From NCBI RefSeq assembly GCF_016862635.1, contig NZ_BONI01000014.1, forward strand, positions 62,001 to 126,000: a DNA stretch of 64,000 nt. Direction: 5' to 3'. Under the pieces are notes generated by a model. That model was not told where the DNA came from, ran no database searches, and was given only the letters and a program-made list of their open reading frames with translations. The position numbers and the translations under genes were made by a program. This document shows, piece after piece, positions 8,995 to 17,839 of the stretch. Origin of the DNA: Catellatospora coxensis (GTDB lineage Bacteria > Actinomycetota > Actinomycetes > Mycobacteriales > Micromonosporaceae). Within the stretch, counting starts at the first letter, position 1. Each line of letters starts with the position of its first letter.

Positions 8995-11232
8995 TCAGCG
9001 GGCGATCTCGAGCAGCGACTCCCAGGCGCCCGGCACGTCCAGCGCTCGTGCCGCGTAGGCGCGGTCGAGCAGGTCCTGGCTGAGGTACTCGTCGTACTTG
9101 TCGTGCCGCTTGTCGGCCGCGGCTCGGGCGAGCTCCAGCGGGTCCGGGTGCGGCATGGCCGCGAGCTGCTGCAGCACGTCATGTATCCGATCAGGTGTGC
9201 GGGACTGGACGGTGAGAGCCGGTCCGGTCGCCGCCACCTCGAGTCCCTGGCCGGCGAGCAGGATGGTGAGCGTCGTCATGATCCGGTCGCCGCGCCACGG
9301 GTAGATCAGCGTCTCACCGCCCCAGGTGAAGATCCTGGACTCGGCGTGCCCCTGCTGGTGGAACGCGTCGCGGCCTTCCTGGAACAGCCGCCGCGCGGCA
9401 CGGTCGAGGTAGCGCGGCACGTCCTCGGACAGGTAGAGGCCGCGCATGGCCTGGCGTACCGCGTCGGTCACCTCGGGGCCGCCACCGCCGAGGAACCTGG
9501 GCGCCTGCCCGCCGGCGGCGGCGGTCAGTTCGATGACCCGCTGCCGGTCCTCCACGTTCAGGACCTTCCATCGCCGTCCGGCGAAGACCAGCAGCGACCC
9601 GGCCATGATGCTGGGATCGACGGGCATGGACCCGATCGTCTCGCCGCCCGCGACGAGCCGGAATTCGGCGCGGGTGTGGAAGGCCGTGAAGAATCCGTAG
9701 TGGTTGATCAGCTCCTCGCCGCGGCTTCCGGGCAGCAGCCGGCCGTCGGCGTCCTGCATCAGCAGCTCATGCTGCCCCATGGTGCGCAGCAGCTCGGCGA
9801 ACGTGGCCTGGTCGACGGTGGTGAAGGGGCCGTGCGCGCACAGCGCGCCGTGCAGCTGCCGCGCCGCGACCCCGCCGTGCTGGGCGGCGACGGACAGGAT
9901 CTGCTGAACGAGCGTGGACAGGTGCGGGCTGCCGGGATCCGGTAGCTCGTAGCGGCCGCCGAGCAGCATCTCGATGACCGCGCAGGTGTGGAAGAGCTCC
10001 GTACGCAGCCGGTCGGCGGGTGTGGCGTGGCCGGTCGGTTCCGGTTCGGACACGTACACCCGCAGCACCGCGTCGCTGCCGTCGCGGCGTCCGGAGCGGC
10101 CCAGGCGCTGCCGCAGCGCGGCGACGCCGGCCGGCGCGCCGATCTGCGCGACCGAGGCCACCGCCCCGATGTCGACACCCATCTCCAGCGTCGACGTGCA
10201 CACCGCGGTGACCGGCGCGGAGTTCGCCTTCAGCCGGCTCTCGACCTGCTCGCGAAGCTCCTTCGACAGGCCGCCGTGATGGGGCACGAACTCCTGCGGC
10301 ACCCCCGCGTCCGCGCACAGCCGGTTGAGCAGGTCGGTGTAGGTCTCGACGTCCCGGCGGCTGTTGGCGAAGACGAGGTTGTTGGCGCCGCGCAGCGTGC
10401 CGAACAGGTGCGCGGCGATCGCCGCCGCGTTCTGGTCGCCGCGCCTGCTGCTCCGGCCGAGAGCCGGGTCGGGTGCGGTGAAGGTGTAGCCCTTGACCTG
10501 CAGGCTTATCTGCGTGCCCGCCTCGGCGGACTGGACGATCTCCACGCGGGCGCCCGCGCCGGGTCGGAGGAACTCGGCCGCGGCGGTGAAGTCCCCGAGC
10601 GTCGCGGACAGGCCCACCCGGGGGACGCGGCGCCGGATCGCGAGTTCGATGCGGTGCAGGAGCGACTGCAGCTGGGCGCCGCGCTCGGTTCCGAGGAACG
10701 AGTGCATCTCGTCGACGACGATGTAACGCAGGTTGCCGAACAGCTTGGCGACCTGCGACCCGCGGTTGACGAACAGCGCCTCGACCGATTCGGGCGTGAT
10801 GAGCAGGACGCCGTCGGGGTCGGTGAGCGCGCGGGACTTGTGCGCGGCCGCGACGTCGCCGTGCCAGGGGTGGACGGGCACGCCGAGGCCGGCGCAGAGG
10901 TCCTCCAGGCGCTGGTGCTGGTCGTTGATGAGCGCCTTCAGCGGGCTGAGGTACAGCGCGCGTACGCCGCGCGTCCGCTGCCCGTGCCGGTCGTCCTCGG
11001 CCAGCAGCGCCGAGCAGATCGGCAGCCACGCGGCTTCGGTCTTGCCGCCGGCGGTGGCGGCCGCGACGATGACGTCGGTGTCGCCGGCCAGGATCGGCCC
11101 GGTCGCCTTCTCCTGGGCGTCGCGCAGGCGCCGCCAGCCCTTCTCGTAGACCCACTTCTGGACGCCGGGGTGGAGCAGGTCGTAGGCGCCGGCCGGGGCG
11201 CCCTCAGAGCCGGAAGGTGGCCAGCTCGTCAT
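8995..11232 (-). CDS. brxHI-like: BrxHI/Lhr-like DEAD/DEAH-box helicase
   Basis: A 745-aa superfamily-2 helicase. Walker A is ATAGGKT (residues 59-65), the DExH box is DEMH (about 174-177), motif III is GLSAT, and motif VI is QRLGRSGRRDG. The layout of LHPGVQKWVYEKGW before motif I and a long C-terminal region after the RecA-like domains matches Lhr-type helicases, including the BrxHI proteins of BREX type 2 loci. It probably translocates on DNA during defence or repair. The ATG at 11232 overlaps the 3' end of the ATPase gene by 29 nt; the longer frame upstream is only the shadow of that gene. Third gene of a coupled module. All ATPase motifs look intact. Confidence 0.88.
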   Translation of the reverse strand: MTSWPPSGSEGAPAGAYDLLHPGVQKWVYEKGWRRLRDAQEKATGPILAGDTDVIVAAATAGGKTEAAWLPICSALLAEDDRHGQRTRGVRALYLSPLKALINDQHQRLEDLCAGLGVPVHPWHGDVAAAHKSRALTDPDGVLLITPESVEALFVNRGSQVAKLFGNLRYIVVDEMHSFLGTERGAQLQSLLHRIELAIRRRVPRVGLSATLGDFTAAAEFLRPGAGARVEIVQSAEAGTQISLQVKGYTFTAPDPALGRSSRRGDQNAAAIAAHLFGTLRGANNLVFANSRRDVETYTDLLNRLCADAGVPQEFVPHHGGLSKELREQVESRLKANSAPVTAVCTSTLEMGVDIGAVASVAQIGAPAGVAALRQRLGRSGRRDGSDAVLRVYVSEPEPTGHATPADRLRTELFHTCAVIEMLLGGRYELPDPGSPHLSTLVQQILSVAAQHGGVAARQLHGALCAHGPFTTVDQATFAELLRTMGQHELLMQDADGRLLPGSRGEELINHYGFFTAFHTRAEFRLVAGGETIGSMPVDPSIMAGSLLVFAGRRWKVLNVEDRQRVIELTAAAGGQAPRFLGGGGPEVTDAVRQAMRGLYLSEDVPRYLDRAARRLFQEGRDAFHQQGHAESRIFTWGGETLIYPWRGDRIMTTLTILLAGQGLEVAATGPALTVQSRTPDRIHDVLQQLAAMPHPDPLELARAAADKRHDKYDEYLSQDLLDRAYAARALDVPGAWESLLEIAR

Positions 11233-12535
11233 CGCTGCCGTCCGTGTCGGCGTCGATCGGGTCCAGGTCGGGATTGCTGTCGGCGGCGATGGCGACGCCG
11301 CCCAGCAGGACCCGCCAGTCCTGGCCGGGGTTCTGCTCCAGCACCGCCAGCAGGTCGAGGAACGCCTTGATCGTGTTACGCGGCGTGCGGAAGTAGGCGT
11401 CGCCGACACGGTCGGCGCAGTGCCGCATGAACGCGTGCAGCCCGTCGTCGGGCAGCAGGTACGCGGCCTGGTCGCCGCCGGAGTACACGTGCCGCAGGTT
11501 GCTCAGCAGGACGTAGAAGTCCTCCGGGGTCAGGTTGGCCAGGCGCAGCACCGGCCCGGAGTGGTCGACGAGCCCGTCCCGGGCGAACGTGTTCTCCGTC
11601 AGCCGCGACTGCAGCGCCTGGTAGGAGTACAGGCCACGGCGGGTGTCGGTGAGGAACTCGGGGGTGCCGGCGAACAGGAACCCCAGGTGCGACGCGGAGC
11701 CCTGCATGCTGTCGTTGATGATGCGCAGGATCTGCTCGTAGTTGGCGTTGCGGGCCTGGGTGCTGGACAGCTTGTACAGGTTGACCATCTCGTCGAGGCA
11801 CACGAGCAGGCCGTCGTAGCCGGCCATCTCCACGAACCTCGACAGCAGCTTGAGGTGGTCGTAGAAGCTGTGGTCGTCGACGATGGTGCGCACGCCCAGC
11901 GCCTGGCGCGCGTCGGTCTTGCTCGTGAACTCGCCGCGCAGCCACCGCACGGCGTCGTTCTTCAGCTGCTCGTTGCCGCCGTCGTGGCCCTGCCAGTACC
12001 GCTGGACGACGTCGGCGAAGTCATAGCCGCCGGTCAGCTCCGACAGGCTGTCGAGCCGCTGGCGCATGACGGCCTGCGGTCCCTGCCCGGAGTCGCGGGC
12101 CTGCGTCAGGACCTGGGACACGAATCGCTCCACGACCGAGGCCATCGCGCCGCCGTCGGGTTTGGCCCGGGTGGCCATGTTGCGCATCAGCTCCGCGTAC
12201 AGGCTTCGGGCCTGGCCGGAGGTGGCGTGCAGCCGACGGCTCGGCGACAGATCGGCGTGCACCGTGACCAGCCGCTTCTCCATCGCGATGGACCGGATCA
12301 GGTGCAGGAAGAACGTCTTGCCCGAGCCGTAGTCGCCGATGACGAACCGGCTGCCCGCCCCGCCGTCGGCGACGCGGTCGATGTCGGCCAGCAGCGCCCT
12401 GATCTCGGTGTACCGGCCGACCTGGATGTGCTGGTGCCCGATCCGCGGCACGACACCGGCCCGCAGCGACTGCAGGATCGCGTCGCGCTCACGGGGACGG
12501 ACACGGGTCGGGGTGGTCACCGGCTCGCTGCTCAT
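11204..12535 (-). CDS. brxD-like: BrxD-like P-loop ATPase (DUF2791)
   Basis: A 443-aa AAA/STAND-like ATPase. Walker A is GDYGSGKT (residues 67-74), preceded by RYTEIRALLADID. Walker B is LLVCLDEMVNLYK at about residue 250. FLFAGTPEFLTD forms sensor 1, and GLYSYQALQSRLTEN and HCADRVGDAYFRTPRNTIK follow. These are hallmarks of the BREX ATP-binding family (DUF2791), which pairs with Lhr-like helicases. The start at 12535 overlaps the TerB gene stop as ATGA, and the end overlaps the helicase start, so translation is coupled on both sides. It likely loads or regulates the helicase. Related BrxC/PglY are much larger. Confidence 0.9.
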   Translation of the reverse strand: MSSEPVTTPTRVRPRERDAILQSLRAGVVPRIGHQHIQVGRYTEIRALLADIDRVADGGAGSRFVIGDYGSGKTFFLHLIRSIAMEKRLVTVHADLSPSRRLHATSGQARSLYAELMRNMATRAKPDGGAMASVVERFVSQVLTQARDSGQGPQAVMRQRLDSLSELTGGYDFADVVQRYWQGHDGGNEQLKNDAVRWLRGEFTSKTDARQALGVRTIVDDHSFYDHLKLLSRFVEMAGYDGLLVCLDEMVNLYKLSSTQARNANYEQILRIINDSMQGSASHLGFLFAGTPEFLTDTRRGLYSYQALQSRLTENTFARDGLVDHSGPVLRLANLTPEDFYVLLSNLRHVYSGGDQAAYLLPDDGLHAFMRHCADRVGDAYFRTPRNTIKAFLDLLAVLEQNPGQDWRVLLGGVAIAADSNPDLDPIDADTDGSDDELATFRL

Positions 12536-15500
12536 CGGCCTGCCTCTTTCAGTACGTATTCGTTGATCACAAGCTCGTCGTCGCCGTCGAGGATCGCGTC
12601 GTCGACCGCTTCGTACGCGGCCTCGTTGAGGACCTCGATCGCTCCGGCGGGCATCAGGCCGTGCCGGGCGGCCAGCCGGTCGAACTCGGCGCGCGGCCAC
12701 GAAGGCCGGGTCAGCAGCTCCGTCAGCAGCGCGGCGTGTGCCGCGTCCAGGCCCGCCAGCGGCACGGCCACGTCCGGCACGGCGGCGGGTGCGGGCGCGA
12801 CCGGCCGCGCGGCGACGGCGGGCTGGGCATCGTGCTCGGCGAAGATGCTGGTCAGCAGGGCGGCCACGCTGGCCGTCTCGTGCAGCTTCGCGGCCAGCAC
12901 CTCGGCGTCCAGCCCGGGTACCGCGCGATGCCTGCGGTCTGCGGCCGGGCCGGCGGTGACGGGGCGCGCCGGTGAGACCGCGGGGTTCGCCGCGGGCGGC
13001 GGCACGGCCACCGGGCCGGCCGGTGCGGGGGAGTCCGGGGCGACCTGGGCCGTTGCGACGCCCGTCAGCTGGTCCAGCTCGTCGGCGAGCAGGGTGGGCG
13101 GCAGGCCGATCAGGTCGTAGATCTTCCGCAGCGTCACCACCTCTGGCGGGGAGATGACACCGTCGGCCGCCGCGACGGCCACCAGGAACCGTCCGATCTT
13201 CTCGGACTGGTCCCGGGTCAGCCGCGCGAGCCGGTCCTTGATGCCCGCGAGGCGCGTGCCGCTCGCGATGAGCCACTGCAGGTGGGCCTCCAGGCGCACC
13301 TGCTCGGCCCTGGTCAGGTGCAGGCCGGTACGCAGGTGTGCGATCAGAAGTTCCTGCTCGTCGGCGCTGATGTCGCCGTCGGCGGCGCTGACGGTGACCG
13401 CGAGCCGCAGCAGCGTCGCCGCCGCGGTGTACGCGCCGCCGGTCGCCGGAGCGGTCTCGTCTTCGGCCCGGAACAGCACGACCACGTCGGTGAGCTCCGC
13501 CCGGCTGGTACGCGGGTCGGGCTCGATGCCGAACCCGAGCTGTCCCAGCAGCCGCAGCAGGACGCTGATCCCGTCCATGCCGCCTTCGGGCCACAACCCG
13601 TTCAGCGTGCCCGCGTTGACCAGCGCGTGCTGCCGGCCGTCGAGGCGCTTGTCGGCCCACCGGCGCAGGGCCGCGACGGCGCTGTGGTCATCGCGGACCA
13701 GCTCGCGGGGCAGCAGTGACACGGCCGTCAGGGTTTCCGGGCGGTGCGGGTTGGCGTCCAGCCACCGGTAGTACGGCTGCAGGTCGGCGTGGGCGGACCG
13801 GGCGAGTTCGGCCAGGTGCGCCACGGGGATGGGGGAGTCGAACACGTCGGGCCAGCCCGCCAGCGTGAGCTGCTGGCGCGGCGCGGCCGGGTTGGCCGGG
13901 CGGTAGGGCAGCGAGACGTGTTCCAGTTTCGGATTGACGCGCATCCCGGCTGCGAACTGCTGGGTGTAGCGGATGCGGAACAGCTCGTCGAACCGGTGGA
14001 CGTACCGGGTGCCGCTGGAGCCGAGATAGACAGCCGGCTGGTGGCGCGCCCAGGTCAGTGCCCAGTCGGCGGGCACGGGCGTGCCTGTCGCGGCGTACGC
14101 GGCCAGGGCCAGCCGCAGGCTCAGCGGAGCCGAGCCCCGCTCGGCGGACACGGCGATCGCCCGGTGCGGCAGCTGCGCCGTGTCGCGGGTCTGCAGCGCC
14201 CGCAGCAGCAGCAGGAACCGGGCGGCGTGCGTCGCGAACGGCCGGTCGCCGCCGTACTCCGCCAGCAGGTTCAGCACCTGATCGGTGATGTGCGCCAGAT
14301 CCGCGGCGGGGTCCGCGGCGGTGGCGAGGTCGAGCAGGACCCGCCGCTCCAGGCCGTACAGGAACAGGAAGGCGAAAGCCGTCGGCGCGTCGGGGTAGCA
14401 GCGTCCGTCGCCGAGCCAGGTCAGGTATGCGGCGCGGGCACCGGGCGTGAGCTGCGCGTAGCTCGGCACGTGGTACGGGCTGGTGCCGCTCCAGTCGGGC
14501 CGGCGGTAGTCGACGGGCAGCGCCGGGTCGATCAGGGACGGCTCAGCCATCCCGTCGGCGAACAGGCCCTGCCCGACATACACCAGGCCGCCGTTGATCG
14601 TCAGGAAGCCGACCTGCACCGGCTCGCCACCCGGCACCCACCGGGCCGGATGCGCGGCCGGCGGCACCGGCGTGCGGGCGGTGGCCCGCGCGGCCACCGG
14701 TGCGGGAGGCGTCTGCGGCGCAGGCTCGGCCAGGGGCAGGCGCGGCAGCGGCGCGGCTGCGGGCGGCGCGGGCGCCTGCGGGGTCGGCGGATGCGGCACC
14801 GGCGCCGGTGCGAGGCGCGCCGGCGCAGGGGCTTGTGCCACCGGCACGGGCGGTGCCGCAGCCCGCTTGCGTCCCCGGCTGGTCGTGCGGGCCAGCATGC
14901 CCCAGACCAGCGCGACGGCCGACACCACGATCCACACGATCTTCACCACGTCCTGGGCCGTGTGGCCGCCGAAGACGCCGTTGTCGGGCGGCACGATGGT
15001 CAGGAACAGCCAGACCACCCCGAAGAGGATTCGCCCGAAGCCCGGAGCCTTCCGCAGGTCGGCGGCGCGCGGCGCGGAACCGGCCCCGGGGACCGGCACC
15101 GGCGCCCACCTCGACTCCTTCCAGGCCCACCGGCCCCAGGCCAGCAGGTAGCCGCCCACCAGCAGCGAGACGATGCGCATCGCGATGTGCTCGGGGCTGC
15201 CGTCCAGCAGGTCGCTCTGCTGGAACAGCGGTGCCAGCGGTGCGCCGATGAGCACGATCCCGAGCAGGCACCGCATCAGGCCGGGCGGGACGTCGTCGCT
15301 CGGCTTGGCCGCGCCGCGTTCGGCCTCGGCGAGCAGAGCGAGGTATTGGTCCTGGTGGCGGTGGTAGTCGTCCCACACCTGCTCGGTCACCGTCAGGGCC
15401 GACATCCGGCCGTGCGCCGACAGCACCGACTCGACGGCCGGACGCAGACCCGCCGATCCCATCGCGTCGGTGACGGCCGCGAGCGCGGCGTCGTCGTCGG

Positions 15501-16074
15501 CACGGTTCGCGGCCGAACGTCCGATCCCCAGCCGGCGGGTCGCCGCGCGGCGGGCTCCGGCCAGGTGCCCGTTCAGCGCGGTGCGGACGTCGCGCGCGGC
15601 AGGAAGGACCGGGCCGAGCTCCTGCCGGTGGTGCTGCAGCCGGGCCAGCTCCAGCAGCAGCGCGGTGTCGAGCGGCGTACGGCGTGCGGCGTCCGGTCTC
15701 GGGTCCACCTGCGCGGCGACCACCTGGGCGAGTGCGGTGATCGCCGCTCTGGTCTGCGCTGCGGTCGCCGGCCCGACGCCGCGCAGGCTCTCGAGCCGGT
15801 CGCGCATCTTCATCAGCTGACCGACGGTGTAGAGACCGGCCGCGTGATACGGCTGCGTGCGCAGGCCGTGGCCGGCACTGGTGGCGCGCAGGTCGCCGAT
15901 CAACGTCGCGTCGAGGCGCCCGTCGGCGAGACACCTGCGCAGTTTGGCGGCGGCCTCGCCGATGCGGGCGAGGGCTTCCTGCTCGCCGGTCAGCAGTGCG
16001 TGGGCGGCATCGCGGGCGGCCTTCGCCCGTGCCACGACGGCACGTCGCTCCCGGCCGGAGACGGCTCTGCCCAC
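12532..16074 (-). CDS. HhH, membrane, TerB-N/TerB/TerB-C protein
   Basis: About 1180 aa with a composite architecture. Residues 93-120 contain a helix-hairpin-helix (LRGVGPATAAQTRAAI). There are four predicted membrane helices at roughly 275-295, 310-330, 360-378 and 388-406, and a Pro/Ala linker at 410-480. A TerB-N region (about 485-700: PVQVGFLTINGGLVYVG, YAQLTPGARAAYLTWLG) precedes two TerB-like acidic motifs (SAADGDISADEQELLI and VAAADGVISPPEVVTLRKIY), and a TerB-C tail ends in DDELVINEY. TerB folds bind metal and sit at the membrane in stress and defence systems. A GTG at 16080 is also possible, but the AGGTGA motif is better spaced for the GTG at 16074. First gene of the helicase module. 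Confidence 0.85.
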   Translation of the reverse strand: MGRAVSGRERRAVVARAKAARDAAHALLTGEQEALARIGEAAAKLRRCLADGRLDATLIGDLRATSAGHGLRTQPYHAAGLYTVGQLMKMRDRLESLRGVGPATAAQTRAAITALAQVVAAQVDPRPDAARRTPLDTALLLELARLQHHRQELGPVLPAARDVRTALNGHLAGARRAATRRLGIGRSAANRADDDAALAAVTDAMGSAGLRPAVESVLSAHGRMSALTVTEQVWDDYHRHQDQYLALLAEAERGAAKPSDDVPPGLMRCLLGIVLIGAPLAPLFQQSDLLDGSPEHIAMRIVSLLVGGYLLAWGRWAWKESRWAPVPVPGAGSAPRAADLRKAPGFGRILFGVVWLFLTIVPPDNGVFGGHTAQDVVKIVWIVVSAVALVWGMLARTTSRGRKRAAAPPVPVAQAPAPARLAPAPVPHPPTPQAPAPPAAAPLPRLPLAEPAPQTPPAPVAARATARTPVPPAAHPARWVPGGEPVQVGFLTINGGLVYVGQGLFADGMAEPSLIDPALPVDYRRPDWSGTSPYHVPSYAQLTPGARAAYLTWLGDGRCYPDAPTAFAFLFLYGLERRVLLDLATAADPAADLAHITDQVLNLLAEYGGDRPFATHAARFLLLLRALQTRDTAQLPHRAIAVSAERGSAPLSLRLALAAYAATGTPVPADWALTWARHQPAVYLGSSGTRYVHRFDELFRIRYTQQFAAGMRVNPKLEHVSLPYRPANPAAPRQQLTLAGWPDVFDSPIPVAHLAELARSAHADLQPYYRWLDANPHRPETLTAVSLLPRELVRDDHSAVAALRRWADKRLDGRQHALVNAGTLNGLWPEGGMDGISVLLRLLGQLGFGIEPDPRTSRAELTDVVVLFRAEDETAPATGGAYTAAATLLRLAVTVSAADGDISADEQELLIAHLRTGLHLTRAEQVRLEAHLQWLIASGTRLAGIKDRLARLTRDQSEKIGRFLVAVAAADGVISPPEVVTLRKIYDLIGLPPTLLADELDQLTGVATAQVAPDSPAPAGPVAVPPPAANPAVSPARPVTAGPAADRRHRAVPGLDAEVLAAKLHETASVAALLTSIFAEHDAQPAVAARPVAPAPAAVPDVAVPLAGLDAAHAALLTELLTRPSWPRAEFDRLAARHGLMPAGAIEVLNEAAYEAVDDAILDGDDELVINEYVLKEAGR

Positions 16075-16359
16075 GTTCACCTCACCTGTTGCTGGATGTC
16101 ACCCGCCACGTAGGTGACGGATCTTTGCATCCGCGGCACGTCGCGCGTGGACCCGGTGTGCTCGGCCGCTGGGCTGACAGGGCCTGGCACCTGCGCGGTC
16201 AACGGGTGGCCGAAGGCATGAAGCGGCCCAGGCCGGACCTGATCATCGGTAGCCGCATCCGCATGAATCACCGTCCGCCGCCGGAGCGGGTCGCGCTGTG
16301 CGGTCGGCCGCATTCGCCCGGTTCCGGAGCGGGAACCGGACGGGCTCGGCGCGACGGCG

Positions 16360-17055
16360 TCAGCCGCGCGTGATGACCACGAGCATCGGCAGCAGGCGCG
16401 TGTACTCGTGCGGCGCCAGCTGCGCGGCGGCCGCGAACTCCTCGACATAGCCGAACCGGCCCCGGCTGTGCCGCTCGGCGAGGACGCGCTCGGCCCGTGC
16501 GGCGTCGAAGAAGGGCAGCCCGGCCAGCTGCTCGGCGCTGACCGTGTTGACGTCGACCATGCCCGCCGGTGGGGGCGTCGCCGGGACCTGCGGTGGGAGC
16601 GGAACCGCGGGCGGGCTCGCCGGCGGTGCCGCGGGCACCGGGCCGCCAGGCCAGGCGGACGCGACGGCCGGGGTCGGCTGGTGCCGCGGACGGGGCGTGG
16701 GGTCGGCCAGCCACTGCAGCCACAGGACGTTGACCACGATGCTGTGGATGACGCTGCCCAGCCAGCCGGCGATGAACAGGGCGACCCCCAGCGCCTTGGC
16801 GGGGGTGTCCGTCTCGAACCCGTCCCGCAGCGCGAACGAGAGGACACTCACCCCGAGGTAGCCCAGACCCGATACCCACCAGGCCGTGCGCCGCGCCAGC
16901 AGCCCCACGTACAGGAAACCCAGCCCGCCCAGGCAGGAGCAGCCGAACAGCGGCAGCAGCAGCCACCAGCTGTGCAGGACATACCAGCGCACCGTGCGTA
17001 CGAGGTGCCGGACGGGCAATGCGGCCATGGGGCTGAGGCGAGGGTTGGTCGGCAT
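16360..17055 (-). CDS. Membrane protein with C-terminal ComEA-like helix-hairpin-helix
   Basis: 231 aa. The first half has three to four hydrophobic helices (YVLHSWWLLLPLFGCSCLGG; LGFLYVGLLA; LGYLGVSVLSFAL; ALGVALFIAGWLGSVIH), then a Pro-rich linker (about 125-165). The final 65 residues form an HhH pair of ComEA type: VDVNTVSAEQLAGLPFFDAA and RGRFGYVEEFAAAA. HhH motifs bind DNA non-specifically or act in protein contacts. The gene lies on the same strand 286 nt upstream of the TerB protein, which itself combines membrane helices with an HhH. A shared job at the membrane-DNA interface is therefore likely, but unproven. ATG at 17055; no signal peptide. Confidence 0.75.
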   Translation of the reverse strand: MPTNPRLSPMAALPVRHLVRTVRWYVLHSWWLLLPLFGCSCLGGLGFLYVGLLARRTAWWVSGLGYLGVSVLSFALRDGFETDTPAKALGVALFIAGWLGSVIHSIVVNVLWLQWLADPTPRPRHQPTPAVASAWPGGPVPAAPPASPPAVPLPPQVPATPPPAGMVDVNTVSAEQLAGLPFFDAARAERVLAERHSRGRFGYVEEFAAAAQLAPHEYTRLLPMLVVITRG

Positions 17056-17321
17056 CGAAGGCTTTCTGCGCGGTGCGCTGTCGCCGGGTCGGATGTGCGT
17101 TCGGCTGTTCAGACCGGGGGTGAAAAGCTGCGGCCGTCCAGCGACGGGGCTTGACCGCGCACGAGGACGCGCGACACTCGCCGAGCGTCAGTGCTGATCA
17201 TGGCGGGCACCATACCAACCACGGCTCGCCTCGGCTCGTCAGCCGGTCGCCCGTATGGAGACCAGCGCTTCGGCCGGCCTCGCGCTCGGGGTGAGGCCGT
17301 CGCTGTTTGTACGATTCGCGG

Positions 17322-17705
17322 ATGCCTGTGCAGAGCATCCTTCTCCGCTTCTCCTACTTCGAACACGACTGGATCGAGGAGGACATCGACGGGCCGGAGG
17401 CAGCCGAGGCGATCCTGCTGCGGGTGGCGTCCGAAGGCGACTGGTTCGAGGTCGACGCTGCCGCGCCGGACGAGTTCGCCACCCTCGATGCGCTCGCCGA
17501 GCGGGCCGAGCAGGTCGTCGCAGGAGAGTGGAGGATGCCCGTGGCGGCCGTCCGGATGCCCCTGGACCGGCTCCGTTCGATCATCGCCGACGGCGGCTGG
17601 ACGTTCGCCGGCGGCGGGTTCGCGGAGTTCGTGGGCAACAACCAGGACACCTCGATGCTGGTCAGGCTGGTACGCGACGTGCCGGATCAGCGCAGTTCGA
17701 GCTGA
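17322..17705 (+). CDS. Hypothetical acidic protein
   Basis: 127 aa, acidic and soluble, with no transmembrane segment. It begins MPVQSILLRFSYFEHDWIEE; the central part, AVRMPLDRLRSIIADGGWTF, looks like an alpha/beta domain, and no family is recognised. Start at the ATG placed 6 nt after a TACGAT box (17310-17315), which suggests a leaderless mRNA; the TTG further upstream gives only a short extension. A short minus-strand frame without a start overlaps its 3' end. Confidence 0.6.
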   Translation: MPVQSILLRFSYFEHDWIEEDIDGPEAAEAILLRVASEGDWFEVDAAAPDEFATLDALAERAEQVVAGEWRMPVAAVRMPLDRLRSIIADGGWTFAGGGFAEFVGNNQDTSMLVRLVRDVPDQRSSS

Positions 17706-17839
17706 ACGCCGTCCTCGGTGAGGGCTTGGACCAGGTCGTCGAAGGTGACCGCGGGCAGCCGGCTCTTCCGGTCGTAGCCGGGGACCAGGTGGGTCGGCAG
17801 CTGTGCCTTCCTGCTGATTGTGGTGTTAGCTTCGCGGCC

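Noticed and set aside
9988-11370. 460-codon plus-strand frame opposite the helicase and ATPase genes
   Set aside because: Antisense of intact helicase motifs; no independent features.
8995-16074. Complete BREX system
   Set aside because: Only BrxD- and BrxHI-like genes are present; no pglX methylase, pglZ phosphatase, pglW or brxC within the window.
13744-16113. 789-codon plus-strand frame opposite the TerB gene
   Set aside because: Same kind of antisense shadow; no start signal, no domain, composition typical of out-of-frame GC-rich sequence.
17687-17830. Minus-strand frame reading LVPGYDRKSRLPAVTFDDLV
   Set aside because: Looks protein-like, but has no start codon and no family that I recognise, and overlaps the end of a better-supported gene; it may be a relic.
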